This document shows positions 1 through 10,883 of a stretch of 64,000 nt of DNA, one piece after another. Made by a program: the position numbers and the translations under genes. The number at the start of each line of letters is the position of its first letter. Position 1 is the stretch's first letter. The DNA comes from Malachius bipustulatus (lineage: Eukaryota; Arthropoda; Insecta; Coleoptera; Melyridae): contig OU342638.1 of assembly GCA_910589415.1 (NCBI GenBank), positions 5,952,001 through 6,016,000 on the forward strand, given 5' to 3'. The notes under the pieces are model-generated. The model saw only the letters and a program-made list of their open reading frames with translations, ran no database searches and was not told the DNA's origin.

Positions 1-645
1 GAAATAAAACTGCCGAAACGCCACCAAAAAATCTTCCCAAGTCGCTCGGGAGCCGGCGTTATTCCGGTACCATGCCAGACAGTCGCCTTCGAGCACCAGC
101 GGCATTGCACGCAGCATGCGCTCCTCGGACACGTCGTATATCTCGCGCATCTCCTCCAACCTCTCCAGGAACGCAACGGGGTCGGTGCTGCCGTCGTACC
201 TCAGATTCCAGGCGGCGACGTTCGGCGGCGGCGGCGCGGGGGCCTGTTGGGCCGGCGGCTGACATGCCGTGAAAACGCGATGGGAGCTAGGTGGAGCGGA
301 CGTGACATTATACACGGGCGGCGCCGACGTTGTGCTCGTCGTCGTCGTCGTTCGGACGGCGGACGCGTTTGGCTCTGAGGTGGTGCCGCTTTTCGGGTCG
401 GATCTGGGCATCGATCTGATCAGGTTTGACAGCACCCGGCGTTTTTCTTCCACCGTACCAGGACACGGGACACCGATTTTCTCTAACTCTGCGTCTAGCT
501 CGTCCTTCTTCAGCCGGTAAATCCAGGATGTTCTCGTGTCTGTCGCCTCGGTCGGGAGTAGGCACTTCAAGAGGTCGGAGTTGCTAGTTTTCGGCGCCGA
601 GGTGCCGCACGCTCCCAGCTGGTCGTCTTCTCCGGTCGGTGGCAT
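1..645 (-). CDS. Ty3/gypsy-type gag, 3' part off the left edge
   Basis: Reading the minus strand from the ATG at 645-643 gives an uninterrupted frame of 215 codons that is still open at base 1. The first part is acidic and polar, then a Thr/Ser-rich and Pro-rich linker runs to about residue 143. After that comes a typical retrotransposon capsid block: 'WNLRYDGS..DPVAFLERLEE', then 'MPLVLEGDCLAWYRNN', then 'TWEDFLVAFRQFYF' at the edge. This layout (W-x-L-x-Y-D-G-S, L-x-W-Y-R-N, F-x-x-F) is that of Ty3/gypsy Gag, which forms the cytoplasmic capsid around element RNA. Nucleocapsid and pol would lie to the left of the window. GC content is much higher than in most of the window. It has no stops, so it is the least decayed transposon frame here; it may be a young insertion. 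Confidence 0.85.
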   Translation of the reverse strand, partial: MPPTGEDDQLGACGTSAPKTSNSDLLKCLLPTEATDTRTSWIYRLKKDELDAELEKIGVPCPGTVEEKRRVLSNLIRSMPRSDPKSGTTSEPNASAVRTTTTTSTTSAPPVYNVTSAPPSSHRVFTACQPPAQQAPAPPPPNVAAWNLRYDGSTDPVAFLERLEEMREIYDVSEERMLRAMPLVLEGDCLAWYRNNAGSRATWEDFLVAFRQFYF

Positions 646-1020
646 TCTGAATCAGGCAGCAACGCTTCTCTGTAGCGGACGGTCTAGTGTTGGAGCTTTT
701 TATTTATGCGGCGGCGATTCGGCGACGCTACGACGACGGTACGGCGACGAGACGGCGGCGAGACGGCGACGAAACGGCGACGAGACGGCGGGATAACGAT
801 CTGCTTATCGTTACCTGTTTCTATTGCTAGAAATTGCACTAACTCGCTAGACACCTATACGGGAATCGGACAGAAATGCACCTAAGCTATACCTACGGTG
901 AGTCGTAACCTATATCTCGGTATTCGGAGAACAAAAAAAATAAAATAGAACGTAAACAATTTTACCACCAAGAATAACGGACAAACGGGAAAGTTCTAGA
1001 ACCTGGAACTTAAAAAAAAA
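646..1020 (-). other. Untranslated leader between gag and PBS
   Basis: This non-coding stretch lies between the putative primer-binding site and the gag ATG, which is the normal position of the leader of an LTR retrotransposon. The part nearest gag (about 715-795) holds short GC-rich repeats of 'cggcgacgagacggcg' type. I see no open frame of interest. Confidence 0.5.
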
Positions 1021-1039
1021 GGTCCCTGCTCGGGCGCCA
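1021..1039 (-). promoter_or_regulatory. Primer-binding site, tRNA-Lys type
   Basis: The minus strand reads TGGCGCCCGAGCAGGGACC. From general knowledge, the primer site matching the 3' end of tRNA-Lys(UUU) is TGGCGCCCGAACAGGGAC, so this differs at one base. It lies 376 bases upstream of the gag ATG and just inside a TG/CA-type LTR edge near 1044, as expected for a minus-strand element. A second partial copy of the same LTR edge/PBS junction is at 1101-1117. Confidence 0.7.
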
Positions 1040-1043
1040 AATT

Positions 1044-2960
1044 TGTGGCAGGCCGCCCTGGGGCTTGGGGAAAACTTACGTAAGTCGGCGGAAATTCTTC
1101 TCGGGCGCCAGATTTTTGTGAGGGTTTACTCCCCGGGGAAAGTTCTCGCAGCGTTTTCCCTGTGCCTGATGCACAATGGTACTTTCTTAGTACCCTTGTC
1201 CCTAGGGTAGCTCGTGGAGAAAGGAAAATGCCAGGGGTCGGCTAAAGTTATCACCAGATTAAAAGAACTAGTCAGGGCGATGTTCTTTACGCACCTACCT
1301 GGTAGACTGGCACGTTCACGGAGCTAAGCTGTCGGCGAGATAACGGGGAAATGACATAGGATACGACTCAAAATATGAACAAGTTTATTCTCAGTAATTG
1401 CTAACAAAAATAACACACAGTGCAATTCCTTTATGGTGGTTATACAACGTGATTAAGTAAATGAATTAATTGAAAAATAATTAAATCGGATGTGCTGATG
1501 TTTACACAACGTGATTAACTAAACTAATTAATTAAAAAAATAATTAAATCGCGAGTGATGATGACTACACAACGTGATTAACTAAACAGATCGATTAAAA
1601 AATAATTAAATCGGAGGTCATGATAATTAAACAAACTATAAACTGGTAGGTACTTACGTGGACAGATTAATGAACATTTTATTCAAACTACAGAAATAAT
1701 CACAATCGTAACTAAAAATAAATCAAACTTAGATAGGTACTTACGTGATCAAGGGTAGTCTTATTATACAAATTACATACGGGTCATGGGGGTATAAATA
1801 AAACACAAGTCAGTCTTTATTACTGCCAGTAAAAATAGTACGACCAAAATAAAATAACTTGAGGAGCGAAATAAATGAAGTGGGTACCTACCAGAATAAA
1901 ATCGGAACGAGCGACGGTGCAATTCCCCGAGCGGCGGTGGTACGTCAAATTAAGAACAACAAGCAAGGCAGGAAAGCGGGCGAACCGTGCGTGCGTGTAT
2001 GAGCGTGTGTTCTATGTGTGCCTGAATCTGGGGCCAAGCTCCAAGAACACCGTATCACTTCCGTGTGCAACGGGCTAGGGTTAACTTCCCACCGAGCGTC
2101 CGGGGCCGATGGTCACCGCGCCCAAGCAAAGAACGGTGGGTAGAAAACCGCAACTCCCCCGGAAGGTCGTTGTACAGGAGTCGGTCAACAGAGAGAGGAC
2201 TTTCAAATTCAAGTGGGTTGTCGTAGGTGAATTTGGGGTGTAAGGCTCGGCTTAATTACAATTATGAACGTACCTTGTTTTGCGAAGCGGGTGGTGTCGG
2301 TGCGGAATCAACGGACGGGGAACGTCGCGGTCTGGGCACTCTGCGGGGCACTCGGCGAAGCGCGGCGGACGGCGAAGTAAGAGTAGGTGCACACGACAAA
2401 AGGACTGTCCGCGGCTCTATCACAATCACTCCAGAATTCTACTATTATCTACGAACTTCCTATACCACTATGCTGACCACTATTTCGGGATTCCAGACGG
2501 GCGCGAAGTAACGGGTAGCTTTCGGGGAAAACTCAAAGCACGGCTCGACAGAGTCGAAAAACAAGCAAATTCACTAAACTTCACGGAGAAGGAACGGTCC
2601 AGAAGACGGTCAGAAAACTATCTTAAACGCGACGGGTTGAAAACAATCGAACAGGTCGGAAAGAATTGAGCCCTCCGCTTGGGTTCCGCCACCTTTTATA
2701 ATAAATGATGACGGCATCCGACGCCAAATCAGTAATCGGCGTAATTTCATTGGTTGTTGCCGGCAGGGCACGCCGATCGCAAAAACGCATTTCGGAGAAA
2801 ATGATTTCCAGAAATAATAATAAACGTCGATACGAAGTCGGCTTTTTGTGGGGCGATAAGAATTGCAATCGCCGGATTTTTATTAAATTTACCTCTGGTT
2901 TGCATTTGTTTCTTGTATTTACAGACGCAAAAAATTGTTGGAGGAAAGTTCCCATCGCTT
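1044..2960 (-). repeat. Probable 5' LTR of the minus-strand gypsy element (outer edge uncertain)
   Basis: The inner edge is 1044 (or 1117, where TGTGAGGG follows a second partial PBS). A TATAAAAGG box lies on the minus strand at 2694-2700, with an initiator-like CTCAATTC about 30 bases downstream near 2665. That makes a long R-U5 region. The outer edge was not found because the other LTR is off the window; 2960 is only a guess. Inside is a three-unit 62-bp tandem repeat (1441-1626). Confidence 0.45.
1441..1626. repeat. 62-bp tandem repeat, three units
   Basis: Units at 1441-1502, 1503-1564 and 1565-1626 each begin with a form of 'tacacaacgtgattaac' and carry 'aataattaaatcg'. They differ at scattered bases. 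Two further short matches, 'gtaggtacttacgtg' near 1647 and 'ataggtacttacgtg' near 1733, follow. Confidence 0.85.
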
Positions 2961-3242
2961 CTAAAGAATAAAACTGATGCTCGACTGAATTAAATAAAAT
3001 CAGAAAATAGAAATACTAACAGGAAATAGCGATGATCCTAGGCCTGAAATTACCTATCTCTTACTAATTCAAAAAGGGGAAAACCATAATTGTGCCTAGT
3101 AAAACGGAGCAATTTTCATTGCTTCGTTACAGTAATTTATATTTATTATGTTTGTTTTTTAAAAACTTGTGTGTAATTTCTTGACTTATCCAATCTGTAT
3201 ATCTGCAGCCAAAGAACCAATAAAGCTTATTCTATTCTATTC
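2961..3242 (+). repeat. 3' end of a non-LTR element with (TTCTA)n tail
   Basis: The stretch is non-coding. It ends with AATAAA at 3219-3224 followed by 'ttattctattctattcta', a polyadenylation signal plus short microsatellite tail typical of truncated non-LTR retrotransposons. The upstream limit cannot be set. Confidence 0.4.
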
Positions 3243-3539
3243 TAAAATTAAAAAGCTGCTTCTGTTGCTGTAGTTGCATTTTAAGACAATTGAACCATTT
3301 TCAAGGAAATCGTGGAAAAGTTTTGGATTTGTGATGTAATTTTTGTAATAGCCTTGGCTATGACTTTACAATTGGATATTTGTTAATGCTTGACATTTTT
3401 GTTAGTTGTAATTTTTATTGTTAAAGTCAATGCAACTACGAAAATGATAACACAAAATGGAGTTTTTTCCCGTTTTTCTCGAAAATGGCTTAACAGACCT
3501 AAAATGTAATAAGTGTACAGAAGCAGCTTTTCAATTTTA
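3243..3539. mobile_element. MITE, 297 bp, 23-bp terminal inverted repeats
   Basis: The left end 'taaaattaaaaagctgcttc' (3243-) is the reverse complement of the right end at 3517-3539 with one mismatch over 23 bases. The outermost bases are TA at both ends, which fits a TA target duplication as in Tc1/mariner MITEs. No coding capacity. Confidence 0.7.
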
Positions 3540-4181
3540 ACAAATGAGCTAAGTATCTAAGATTTTTTTATAAAACAACATTTAATAATAAATGGATGAC
3601 TGTCATGAAAGAAAAAAAACATCATTATATTTTTCGATATCTCAACAACGATGAACGGTTGGTGTAACGATAAATCCTAGCGTGCATAAAAACAACAAAA
3701 AAGTATCTAGTCCCAATTTTCGTATCTCGACGGAGAGCCGAGTTGCAAAAAAAAAACAAAATTTACCACTTTTTGAAAGATGGCGAAGAATGCACATAGG
3801 AAATCTTGGGGGACAATTTGAAGTTAAACTTTTGTAAGCCCCCGCACACAACATTCAAAAATCAGCTGCCTCGGTTGCATTTCTAGCCTATTTTTTTCGA
3901 CATAATGACTGAACTAGAAACGGACCACCCGGAATAAAATTCTCTTCGAAAATTCCAGCAACGCAAATATTTTATTACTTACGACTTGAGTTTCAAATAA
4001 ACAAATCATTCTAAGTATAATTATTTTCCTTTCTATTTCGAAACTAGATTTACGACATAAAATTAAAAAAAAAATGGTTTAAATTAATAATTAACGGGGA
4101 AACCAACGTTACAAAGATAGTATAAAAAAGTGCATTTTTGAAACAAAGTTATCCAGTGGCGTGTATAATAATAATAAACTT
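3540..4181. other. Non-coding repeat-like DNA
   Basis: No gene is visible. It holds repeat-like text such as 'aatatctcaacaac' and 'ccagtggcgtg' (4153-), the latter shared with the 1.9-kb repeat at 18386-20289. The final 'ataataataataaact' is probably the microsatellite tail of the minus-strand non-LTR element at 5016-6312, cut off from it by the solo LTR. Confidence 0.4.
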
Positions 4182-5015
4182 TGTAACGAATTCCAAGGCA
4201 TTCGTTGATTATTATTATTTATTTTAATTAATCGAGGGGTCTATCAGAAGGATACAGTTTTTTACAGCGGTGATTAGCAGGTTATCTCGCCGGCACCGGC
4301 TATATAAGCAGAGCCAACGGAGAAGCAGACAGATCTTCCGAGGTATTGACTCGCGAACCATCTCCCTCCCCGTGAACTGAGCTAGGAGGTCTTCAGCAGG
4401 AGGCATGTAATGAGTGCACTCCGTCCAGTACCCAGCCGGCTACAGCAGGTCGATGAAATGAGTCGAGCCTAGCTGTAACTGGACGTCGGGAGATCGATGA
4501 GAGTGAACTGAGCTCTTATCGACTGCCGGTCATAACAGGGAATCAACCGGGGCTGTAGTGAAGTCCCGGCGGATCCTTTCAGACGACGCCTGGCCTGTAT
4601 TGAGGGCCAGGTAAACCAGACGTCGGGTCGCAATGTGATGAGTTGTCGATCCGGCAATCCCGTCACGTCGCGTATTTCGGAGGCCGCAGCAGCATCAGAT
4701 ACGACACGCAGCGTGCGGTGGTAAGAGAGCTACTGAGGCAGCGGAGCCGGAGGTGAATCGTCCGTCCGACCGACCAATTAACAGAGGTGCGTGCACCGAC
4801 GCAGATATGTCTCGCCAATCAGGCGGCCTGCAGTGGACGAGAGCCGGCCCACATTGTTCAGGGTTCAACAATATTAATTTAATAGGTACAGATATGTGTA
4901 ACTATCGTAATTGTAAATAAAGATTTTTATAATTTTAATTGACTTGTCACGGGTAAAAGGGGGCAGACATCCATCCCTGGGTAATCATCTCTACCATACC
5001 GAAAATCCCGTTACA
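4182..5015 (+). repeat. Solo LTR (834 bp) with 4-bp target duplication ACTT
   Basis: It begins TGTAACG and ends CGTTACA. It is flanked by ACTT at 4178-4181 and 5016-5019, a perfect 4-bp duplication. Internal LTR signals are in order: TATATAAG at 4301-4308 and AATAAA at 4916-4921. No internal retrotransposon sequence is present, so this is a solo LTR left by LTR-LTR recombination. The 4-bp duplication suggests a Ty3/gypsy relative. It sits in the 3' tail of a minus-strand non-LTR element. Confidence 0.88.
4301..4308 (+). promoter_or_regulatory. TATA box of the solo LTR
   Basis: TATATAAG lies about 120 bases into the LTR, the usual U3 position, and is followed by GC-richer sequence. Confidence 0.5.
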
Positions 5016-6312
5016 ACTTTATTAAGCCAATAATTACACAGCCAAGTCATCAAAACAATTAGACACATGTGTCGTATAAACAACAATAATAATTCAAGCT
5101 GACGCAACAAGGTAAAAAACTCTTCAACACTATACAAAGTGTTCCGTAGAGCAAAGTCCTAACGGCCCCTCGGAACTTGGCCAAGGGGTATGATGAGTGA
5201 AGGTCTTCTGGCAGTCCATTATATAGCTTGATGCACCAATAGTTTGTCGAGTGTTGCGCTGCGACACGATGAAAGAAATTCTCAATTTGTCACAGCTTCT
5301 CGTGTCAAAGTGATGGAAATGCCCATTCAAAGAAAACCTGCCCCTGTTTCCATGTACATACATCATACAATTCATAATGTACACAGAAGGTGCGGTCAGT
5401 ATGCGTGGTCTCTTGAATATTTCTCTACAACTGTCCGTATAGCCCCCCGAGCCCAGAAGAAGAACCATCCTTTTTTGTATCAGCAGCACTTCTCTAATCT
5501 TCGCCGAGCTGCCCCAGATCAGTATCCCATAGCTGATAATATTATGAAAGCGAGTATAGTAAGCCCTCAAAGCAGCCTGAAATGAGGTCCACACGTGCAT
5601 CCTATTTAACGTTGTTCTGGAAGTAGACCCCCAAAAATTTCACTGGTTTTTCTTTTTGGTGTATATTGGAGGTAAGTAGTTTGGTCTTAGTAGTATTTAA
5701 TTTCAGATAATTTGCAGCTAACCATGAATCAGCTTGGCACAGAGAAGTCCGAGTTTTCTCTTCTACCCGTGTGTGACTGGCGGCCGCATCCAGGAATGTG
5801 GTGTCGTCTGCGTACAAGTGGCAATCATCACACCCCATGTTGACCGGCAAATCGTTCACATACATTATAAATAAAAGTGGCCCAAGTATGAATCCCTGAG
5901 AAACACCGGCATGGATGGTCGTATAACCAGAAGTTCTCACCCCAACACGCAGCCATACCTGTTTTCCAGGTATGATTCTATTAGTTTCAAAGGTATCTAA
6001 CGCCATAGTATTCAAGCTTCTACAGGAGGATCCCGTGTGACATTGTATCAAAAGCCTTGCTGAGATCCCAGAAGGCTATTTGTGCCACATTTTTTTCATC
6101 AATACTTTCACAGATTTTGGTCACCAAGTGTTGCTGTTATAGTAGACTGATCTGTCTTGAATCCATGTTGCCTGTTGTCCAAAATCGCACTCTTCGTTAA
6201 CTAATCCACCAGACGTCTCATAACGTAGAACTCGAAGACTTTTAACAAGGCTGTCAGGACCGATATCGAGCGATAACTAGAAGTATCAGACCTATTTCCA
6301 CCCTTATACAGG
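5016..6312 (-). pseudogene. Non-LTR retrotransposon reverse transcriptase, Jockey/CR1-like, decayed
   Basis: Minus-strand frames with frameshifts give RT blocks in the correct order: a 'YRSISVLTALLKVFE' block near 6270, the fingers segment 'HGFKTDQSTITATL' near 6160, palm motif A 'AFWDLSKAFDTMSH' near 6060, 'GVSQGFILGPLLFIMYVNDL' near 5900, the catalytic 'LYADDTTFL' near 5820, then the thumb with 'YGILIWGSSAKI' and 'LIQKRM'. No endonuclease or RNase H is visible. This is a 5'-truncated ORF2 relic. An AATAAA on the minus strand near 5020 is its likely poly(A) signal; the tail is split from it by the solo LTR at 4182-5015. Clade assignment is by motif style only. Confidence 0.85.
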
Positions 6313-6764
6313 GTGAGTCATTGATATGGGAAAGCTCGATTACACCTATACCATTAAAGATATCGAAATGAACCAAAAATGGGAGGGTAAAGTGCAGTTT
6401 GTAAAATTATTTTCAGATACACAGGATGACCCAATATCGCTGTACGCCATACAACTTTGTTATTTTAAATAGGACACCCTCTATATTATTACATTTTCAT
6501 ATTGATTGAGAAAAGTCAAAAAGAATGGTTTGTAAAGTTGAAGTTTGTAATGAGCAATTTATGAGTTATAAACAAATGAAAATAGCGATTTTTTATTTTC
6601 AAAGCAGCTTATATTGAAAACGGCTCGAGATATGGAAAAACGGTCTACATGTCCCTATCTTAATTTTTAATTTGGTATCCTATCATGTAGCTGAAATTTT
6701 TATACCGGGTGATGAAAATAATCAAATTTTTTACCACTCTGTATAAAAATTTCATCCATCCAAT
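6313..6764. other. Non-coding, MITE-like text
   Basis: There is no gene. It begins with 'acagggtgagtcattgatatg', a form of the ACAGGGTGnnnC ends that recur through the window, and includes 'gataaccgggtgatgaaaat'-style text. Boundaries of an element could not be set. Confidence 0.3.
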
Positions 6765-7012
6765 AGGATACCGCTTTTCCTTTTCAGGAATTTATCCGCT
6801 TCCGTTTTATCCGAATGGGAAGCGGTGGCAGCTCCAGAATGACATTCTGGGCTGCTGACGGGGTGGTTCTCATTGGAGCTGTTAGTAACAAACTGGCGAG
6901 CCGTTGAAGTTTGGCTAGCCTGTTTGTGACGGTTTTGTTTATAGTTATTTTCCACCAGACCACCGAACTGTAGCTGATTCTCGGTCTGATGATGAGCGTA
7001 TATAACCTGCTT
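6765..7012 (-). pseudogene. Non-LTR RT thumb/connection fragment, same group as 42610 and 60266 elements
   Basis: One minus-strand frame reads 'YALIIRPRISYGSVVWWK', then 'LAKLQRLASLLLTAPMRTTP' and 'ILELPPLPIRIKR'. The plus-strand elements at 43860-44050 and 60560-60770 carry the matching blocks 'VVRPILIYGCPVWWPK', 'VQRLACLGITRAMNTT' and 'ILDLPPLDIHIK'. It is therefore a diverged fragment of the RT-to-RNase H connection of the same broad group (R1/LOA/I-like). Everything else of that element is missing. Confidence 0.75.
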
Positions 7013-7220
7013 CGGTTAATCTTCTATAGGAAAATGGGCAAAATTTTTTAATGTTACAATTTCTTCTTGATTTTATAAATTTAAAAATCCGTTTTATAGC
7101 ACGCTTTCAAACGAAATGAAATGAAATTTTCACAGAAAGCTAATTTAAATAGCGGTGAATATATTCATAATTGAATCGAAAAATACACTCTATTTCTGCG
7201 ATTGATGCGCAAGAAGGTTT
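7013..7220 (+). repeat. Terminal fragment of the 1.9-kb dispersed repeat
   Basis: The stretch shares 'aaatttaaaaatccgtttta', 'aacgaaatgaaatgaaattt', 'agcggtgaatatattcataa' and 'tgcgattgatgcgcaagaag' in order with the last 230 bases of the repeat at 18386-20289 and, inverted, with 40319-40560. Only this end is present. It stops next to 'aaaaatacacta', which resembles the other end of the full repeat read in reverse. Confidence 0.75.
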
Positions 7221-8349
7221 TTTATTATTAAAAATACACTAAAAGTCAACCGCGATTATCTTGTGTTGTTGCCTTGGTAGACGCAATGGAATGCATCATT
7301 TCCCGAGCGCGCCGCTGCTCTGATCAGCTATAAGTCGCTCTGAATAATAATTGTTAAATTTAAATCAACAAACCTGCTTTTTTTGTTTGCAAGTAGAGGT
7401 AGTTTACTTGAATTATTGCTAAATAGAAGTCGTCTATTTTTGATATAATAATGTGGCTAACGCTTTAGTAGACGCGGCTGAAGTTGTAGCGCAGAAACAG
7501 GATTGAAACCGTAAACTAAATGAGCGAACATAATTCCTAATTTAAATGTTAAATTAATTTTTTTTTCATTTACACGATTATTATTAAATTAAAACAACGT
7601 ATCCTTGGAGAATTTTTATAATGTAATATTATATTGACAAAATAAAAAGTCAAAATATTTTATTTTCTCAAATAACTGACATGTTGTTTTATTAAACGTT
7701 TACATTATAAATTTTATTTTTTAATTTTCCAGATAATTTTTGATTTTTAGTCGCCTTCCTCGACAAAAAATAATTTAAAAAATATTTATTAAGCTTAGCT
7801 ATGCTATCGGTATAATATTAGTTATCAGTTCAATTGAATCGCAAAAACGCGTACCTCCATTTTGGAGAGAGACTGGATTAAGACTGGTATTTTTCAGGTG
7901 CTCGATAGTCAAATCTTGCCAACTTTTATATCAGACCCCTTTGGACACATTTGGCCCTTTGGGTTTCTGAGGCGACTTTCAACCGCGGTCTCGCCGATAA
8001 ACCCCTGATGACATGGAAGAGAGATATAAAAGACCCCATTCTCCTTGCACAGTTGCAAAACGAACTCCGGTGTTTGAGCTGACACGAGGTTCTGGATGCC
8101 CCTGATCGATTGCCCCTGACGAATTCGAAATACTCCTGCTTCTCTGACACTCTTTCATTCTACTTGGACAAATACTTCGCACTCAGGAGATGTAGAGTTC
8201 ATCTCCTAGACTGAAGGGACCTAGACTGGAGGTCCCAGGTGGCTCACCTCTGAAATTCGTCGATTAATCTCCTAAATCCTTTAATAAACACGTCCAACCA
8301 GCAGTTCAGGACTCAGCTGTGCAGCCTAAAGCGACGGTTTAGGTACCTG
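7221..8349 (+). other. No clear gene; 3' part may be the EN-RT linker of the next element
   Basis: From 7221 to about 7900 the DNA is very AT-rich and shows nothing I can name. From about 7920 the plus strand has broken coding-like text, such as 'PLMTWKRDIKDPILLAQLQ', that could be the linker ahead of the reverse transcriptase starting at 8350, but stops are frequent. Confidence 0.35.
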
Positions 8350-10426
8350 GTGACGCAGGAGACTAGGCGCTGCAACGACGTCTTCATCAGTGAATCTGAT
8401 AATCCCATCAAAGCGGGATGGACCCTCATAAACAACCAATGCAAGTCAATAAACCCTTCTCATAAAATCTTAGAACTTGAGTACCGAAGCAAGGTGACGA
8501 CTGATCCTGAAGGAATGGCAGAGATGGTCAATTCCGTCTTTCTTTCAAATGACTCTTCCACATATTGTCACACCCACGGATCCAACGTGTCAACACGCGC
8601 CTCTTCTTCCTTTGTGTTTTTACCGACGTCAGCTCGGGAAATTATTATAGAAGTGGTTTCCAGGTTTAAATTCCCTTCTTTGTTGCCAGGCACTGCATTG
8701 CTGATCTTGCTCAGCCATTATCAGAAATTTACAACAGTTCATTTCAGACTGGTGTATTCCCCGAAGATCTCAAGGCAGCGTTAGTTAAGTCCATTCAAAA
8801 AGGGCGACGTCAAAAACCCTGAAAACTACCGACCGATTAGTCTACTATCGGTATTTGATAAAATTGTTGAGTCCCTTGTCTCGTCTCGTCTTATTGACTT
8901 TCTAGACAAAACAGAGATTCTCTCCCGCTTCCAGCACGATTTTCTTAAAAACAGATCCACCCAAACGACTCTTGTAGAGCTTACAGATTTCATATCTCGG
9001 GGTTTGGAAGAGGGAATGCGCACTGTGGGCTGGCTTTTGGATCTCTCCAAGGCCTTCGACAGTGTGTGCCACGGGTGCCTGCTTCGGAAACTGGAGAATG
9101 TCGGAGTTCGTGGATTGCCCCTTTCTTGGGTTACCAGCTACCTACAGTGAAGAACACAGACGGTTCAGATTACTGGGTCTGATGGCCGATCTGTGCGATC
9201 ACCTTTTGCTTCAATCCCCTCTGGGGTGCCACAGGGTTGTGTTCTCGGTCCACTTCTTTTCCTTATCTTCATTAACGACCTGGGCCCAAAAATTATCTCC
9301 CTTAATTCACTCTGTGTTAACTATGCTGATGATACAATAATTCTTATTAGGATAAAACCAGGTGACCTTCCTAGTGTGATAAATGCCGTTCCACATCCAT
9401 TAAAAAGAGCAATTTTATGGCTCAGGGTCAATAAACTAAAACTCAACTGAGACAAAACCGAGATGATTCATTTTCACTCTAGCCGATCACGTCTTCCCCG
9501 TTTACCCTCCATACCCACCGACGGTGCCTTGATCGAGTCGAAGGGTGTCGTGAAGTTTTTGGGGTTCCACATGGACCAGAACCCAAACTGGTCGGCTCAC
9601 ACAGATCATTTGTGCCGTCACCTTGCTAGTGTCTGCTTCCTTCTCAGACGCTTTCAGCACACGGTGTCCCTTGAGGTTCTTCGCTATGCTTATTATGGGC
9701 ATTTCATCAGCCACGTGAACTATCGGCTGGCCGTCTGGGGTGGGTCTGAGAGATCTCTCCGAAGGGTTTTTCTTCTTCAAAAGAGAGCGATTAGGATCCT
9801 GGTAGGCTTGTCAGTGCAGCAGCCATGCAGAGGCCATTTCAGGCGGCTTGGACTTCTTTACGTGCCTGCTTTGTACGTCTTCTCTCTACTCAAAGTGATC
9901 CACAAAAATCAGGATAGACTTTTACCTTTCCGATTCACCCATCACTACAGTACCAGGTTCAATTTGTTCAAACCTCATACACATCATCTGTCGTCTTTAG
10001 AAAGGACATTCACGTACGCATCTATCAAATACCTGAACCACTTGAAAATAGATCCTGCAACTGTTGGGTTCTCAGTGTATAGGGCGTATCTCCAGAAACA
10101 CCTCACGGAGTTGGAACCATACACTACTTCTGATATATTGTCCTTCCACCCCCCATCCCTAGGTGCGTCTGATATTAAAACACCTAAAACTCAAAGCCTT
10201 GATCCATCCTTATCATAGAGATGGAGCTATACCTCGATCGAGAACTGATTTCTTTGGTGTCTCTGCGCGTCTCTACCCTCACTGTTCCCGGTGTTATGTT
10301 GACACGCTGTGTGTTTTAAATTTTTACTGTTTGTCTTTATGTTTGTTTTTATTATTTCTGTAATGACGCTGTTGTACTGAGCAATGACTGTTGTAATTCA
10401 AGTACAATAAAGAAATTTTGTAACAA
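8350..10426 (+). pseudogene. Non-LTR retrotransposon ORF2 (reverse transcriptase), decayed
   Basis: Plus-strand frames carry the RT domain in order: linker 'DPEGMAEMVNSVF' near 8510; 'NYRPISLLSVFDKIVESL' near 8825; 'HDFLKNRSTQTTLVELTDF' near 8940; motif A 'WLLDLSKAFDSVCH' near 9040; 'PSGVPQGCVLGPLLFLIFIN' near 9215; catalytic 'NYADDTIILI' near 9320; thumb 'VKFLGFHMDQNPNW' near 9560; and a long C-terminal part to 10218. The endonuclease is not recognisable, so the copy is 5'-truncated. Frames change near 8790, 9150 and 9450. The thumb text 'VFLLQKRAIRIL' resembles the relic at 5016-6312, so the two are related. AATAAA near 10407 marks the 3' end. Confidence 0.88.
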
Positions 10427-10439
10427 GAGATGCGGAACC

Positions 10440-10772
10440 TTGGTGTCGCAATTCACACCCCTTACAATTTGTAATTGTAATTACATTAAATTATGTTTAT
10501 ATTTCCATATTCTACCTTTTTTTTAGTTTAGGGTCATTTTTGTAGTTTGTTTATATGATAGGGATCATTATTGCGTTGGAATTAGGTTAAGATTCAGGGG
10601 TTGGTGGAAGACCAGAAACCTCAAAAGAGGCGACTGAACCAGTGCCTTTTGCACCCTCATTTGGCACATCATGTAATTTTTCTAACTATCGTTTATTTGT
10701 TGTATATTGTATATATTTACATGTATGTGATATGATGCGATGCAATAAACATTATTATTATTATTATTATCA
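10440..10772 (+). repeat. 3' UTR of another non-LTR element with (ATT)n tail
   Basis: The stretch has no open frame. It ends with GCAATAAACATTATTATT and further ATT units, a poly(A) signal plus microsatellite tail as in the element ending at 49193. The left LTR part of the gypsy element begins immediately after the tail. Confidence 0.55.
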
Positions 10773-10774
10773 TT

Positions 10775-10883
10775 AATAATAATAGACTTTGACTTTACTG
10801 TTTTTTATATGATACAATAAGTTATTAAAAACGTATTTTCTATTCAATATAATCCCAACTAAGAAATTAATAGCAATTACAAC
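10775..10883 (+). repeat. Partial left LTR of the plus-strand gypsy element
   Basis: These 109 bases match 14479-14590 almost exactly ('aataataatagactttgact' onward to 'agcaattacaac'). The right copy has a few extra bases near its end and probably extends further upstream. The left copy begins inside an (ATT)n tract, so its U3 is missing or lost at a microhomology. A primer-site-like TTGGCGACGAGGTG follows at 10885. Confidence 0.75.

Noticed and set aside
2227..2971. Plus-strand frames of 88-129 codons
   Set aside because: They lie in the putative LTR of the minus-strand gypsy element and have no recognisable domain.
4224..4666. Two minus-strand frames in the 4.2-4.7 kb region
   Set aside because: They lie wholly inside the solo LTR and show no protein-like features.
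7926..8182. Overlapping minus-strand frames
   Set aside because: Antisense to the 5' region of the plus-strand non-LTR element; no motif.
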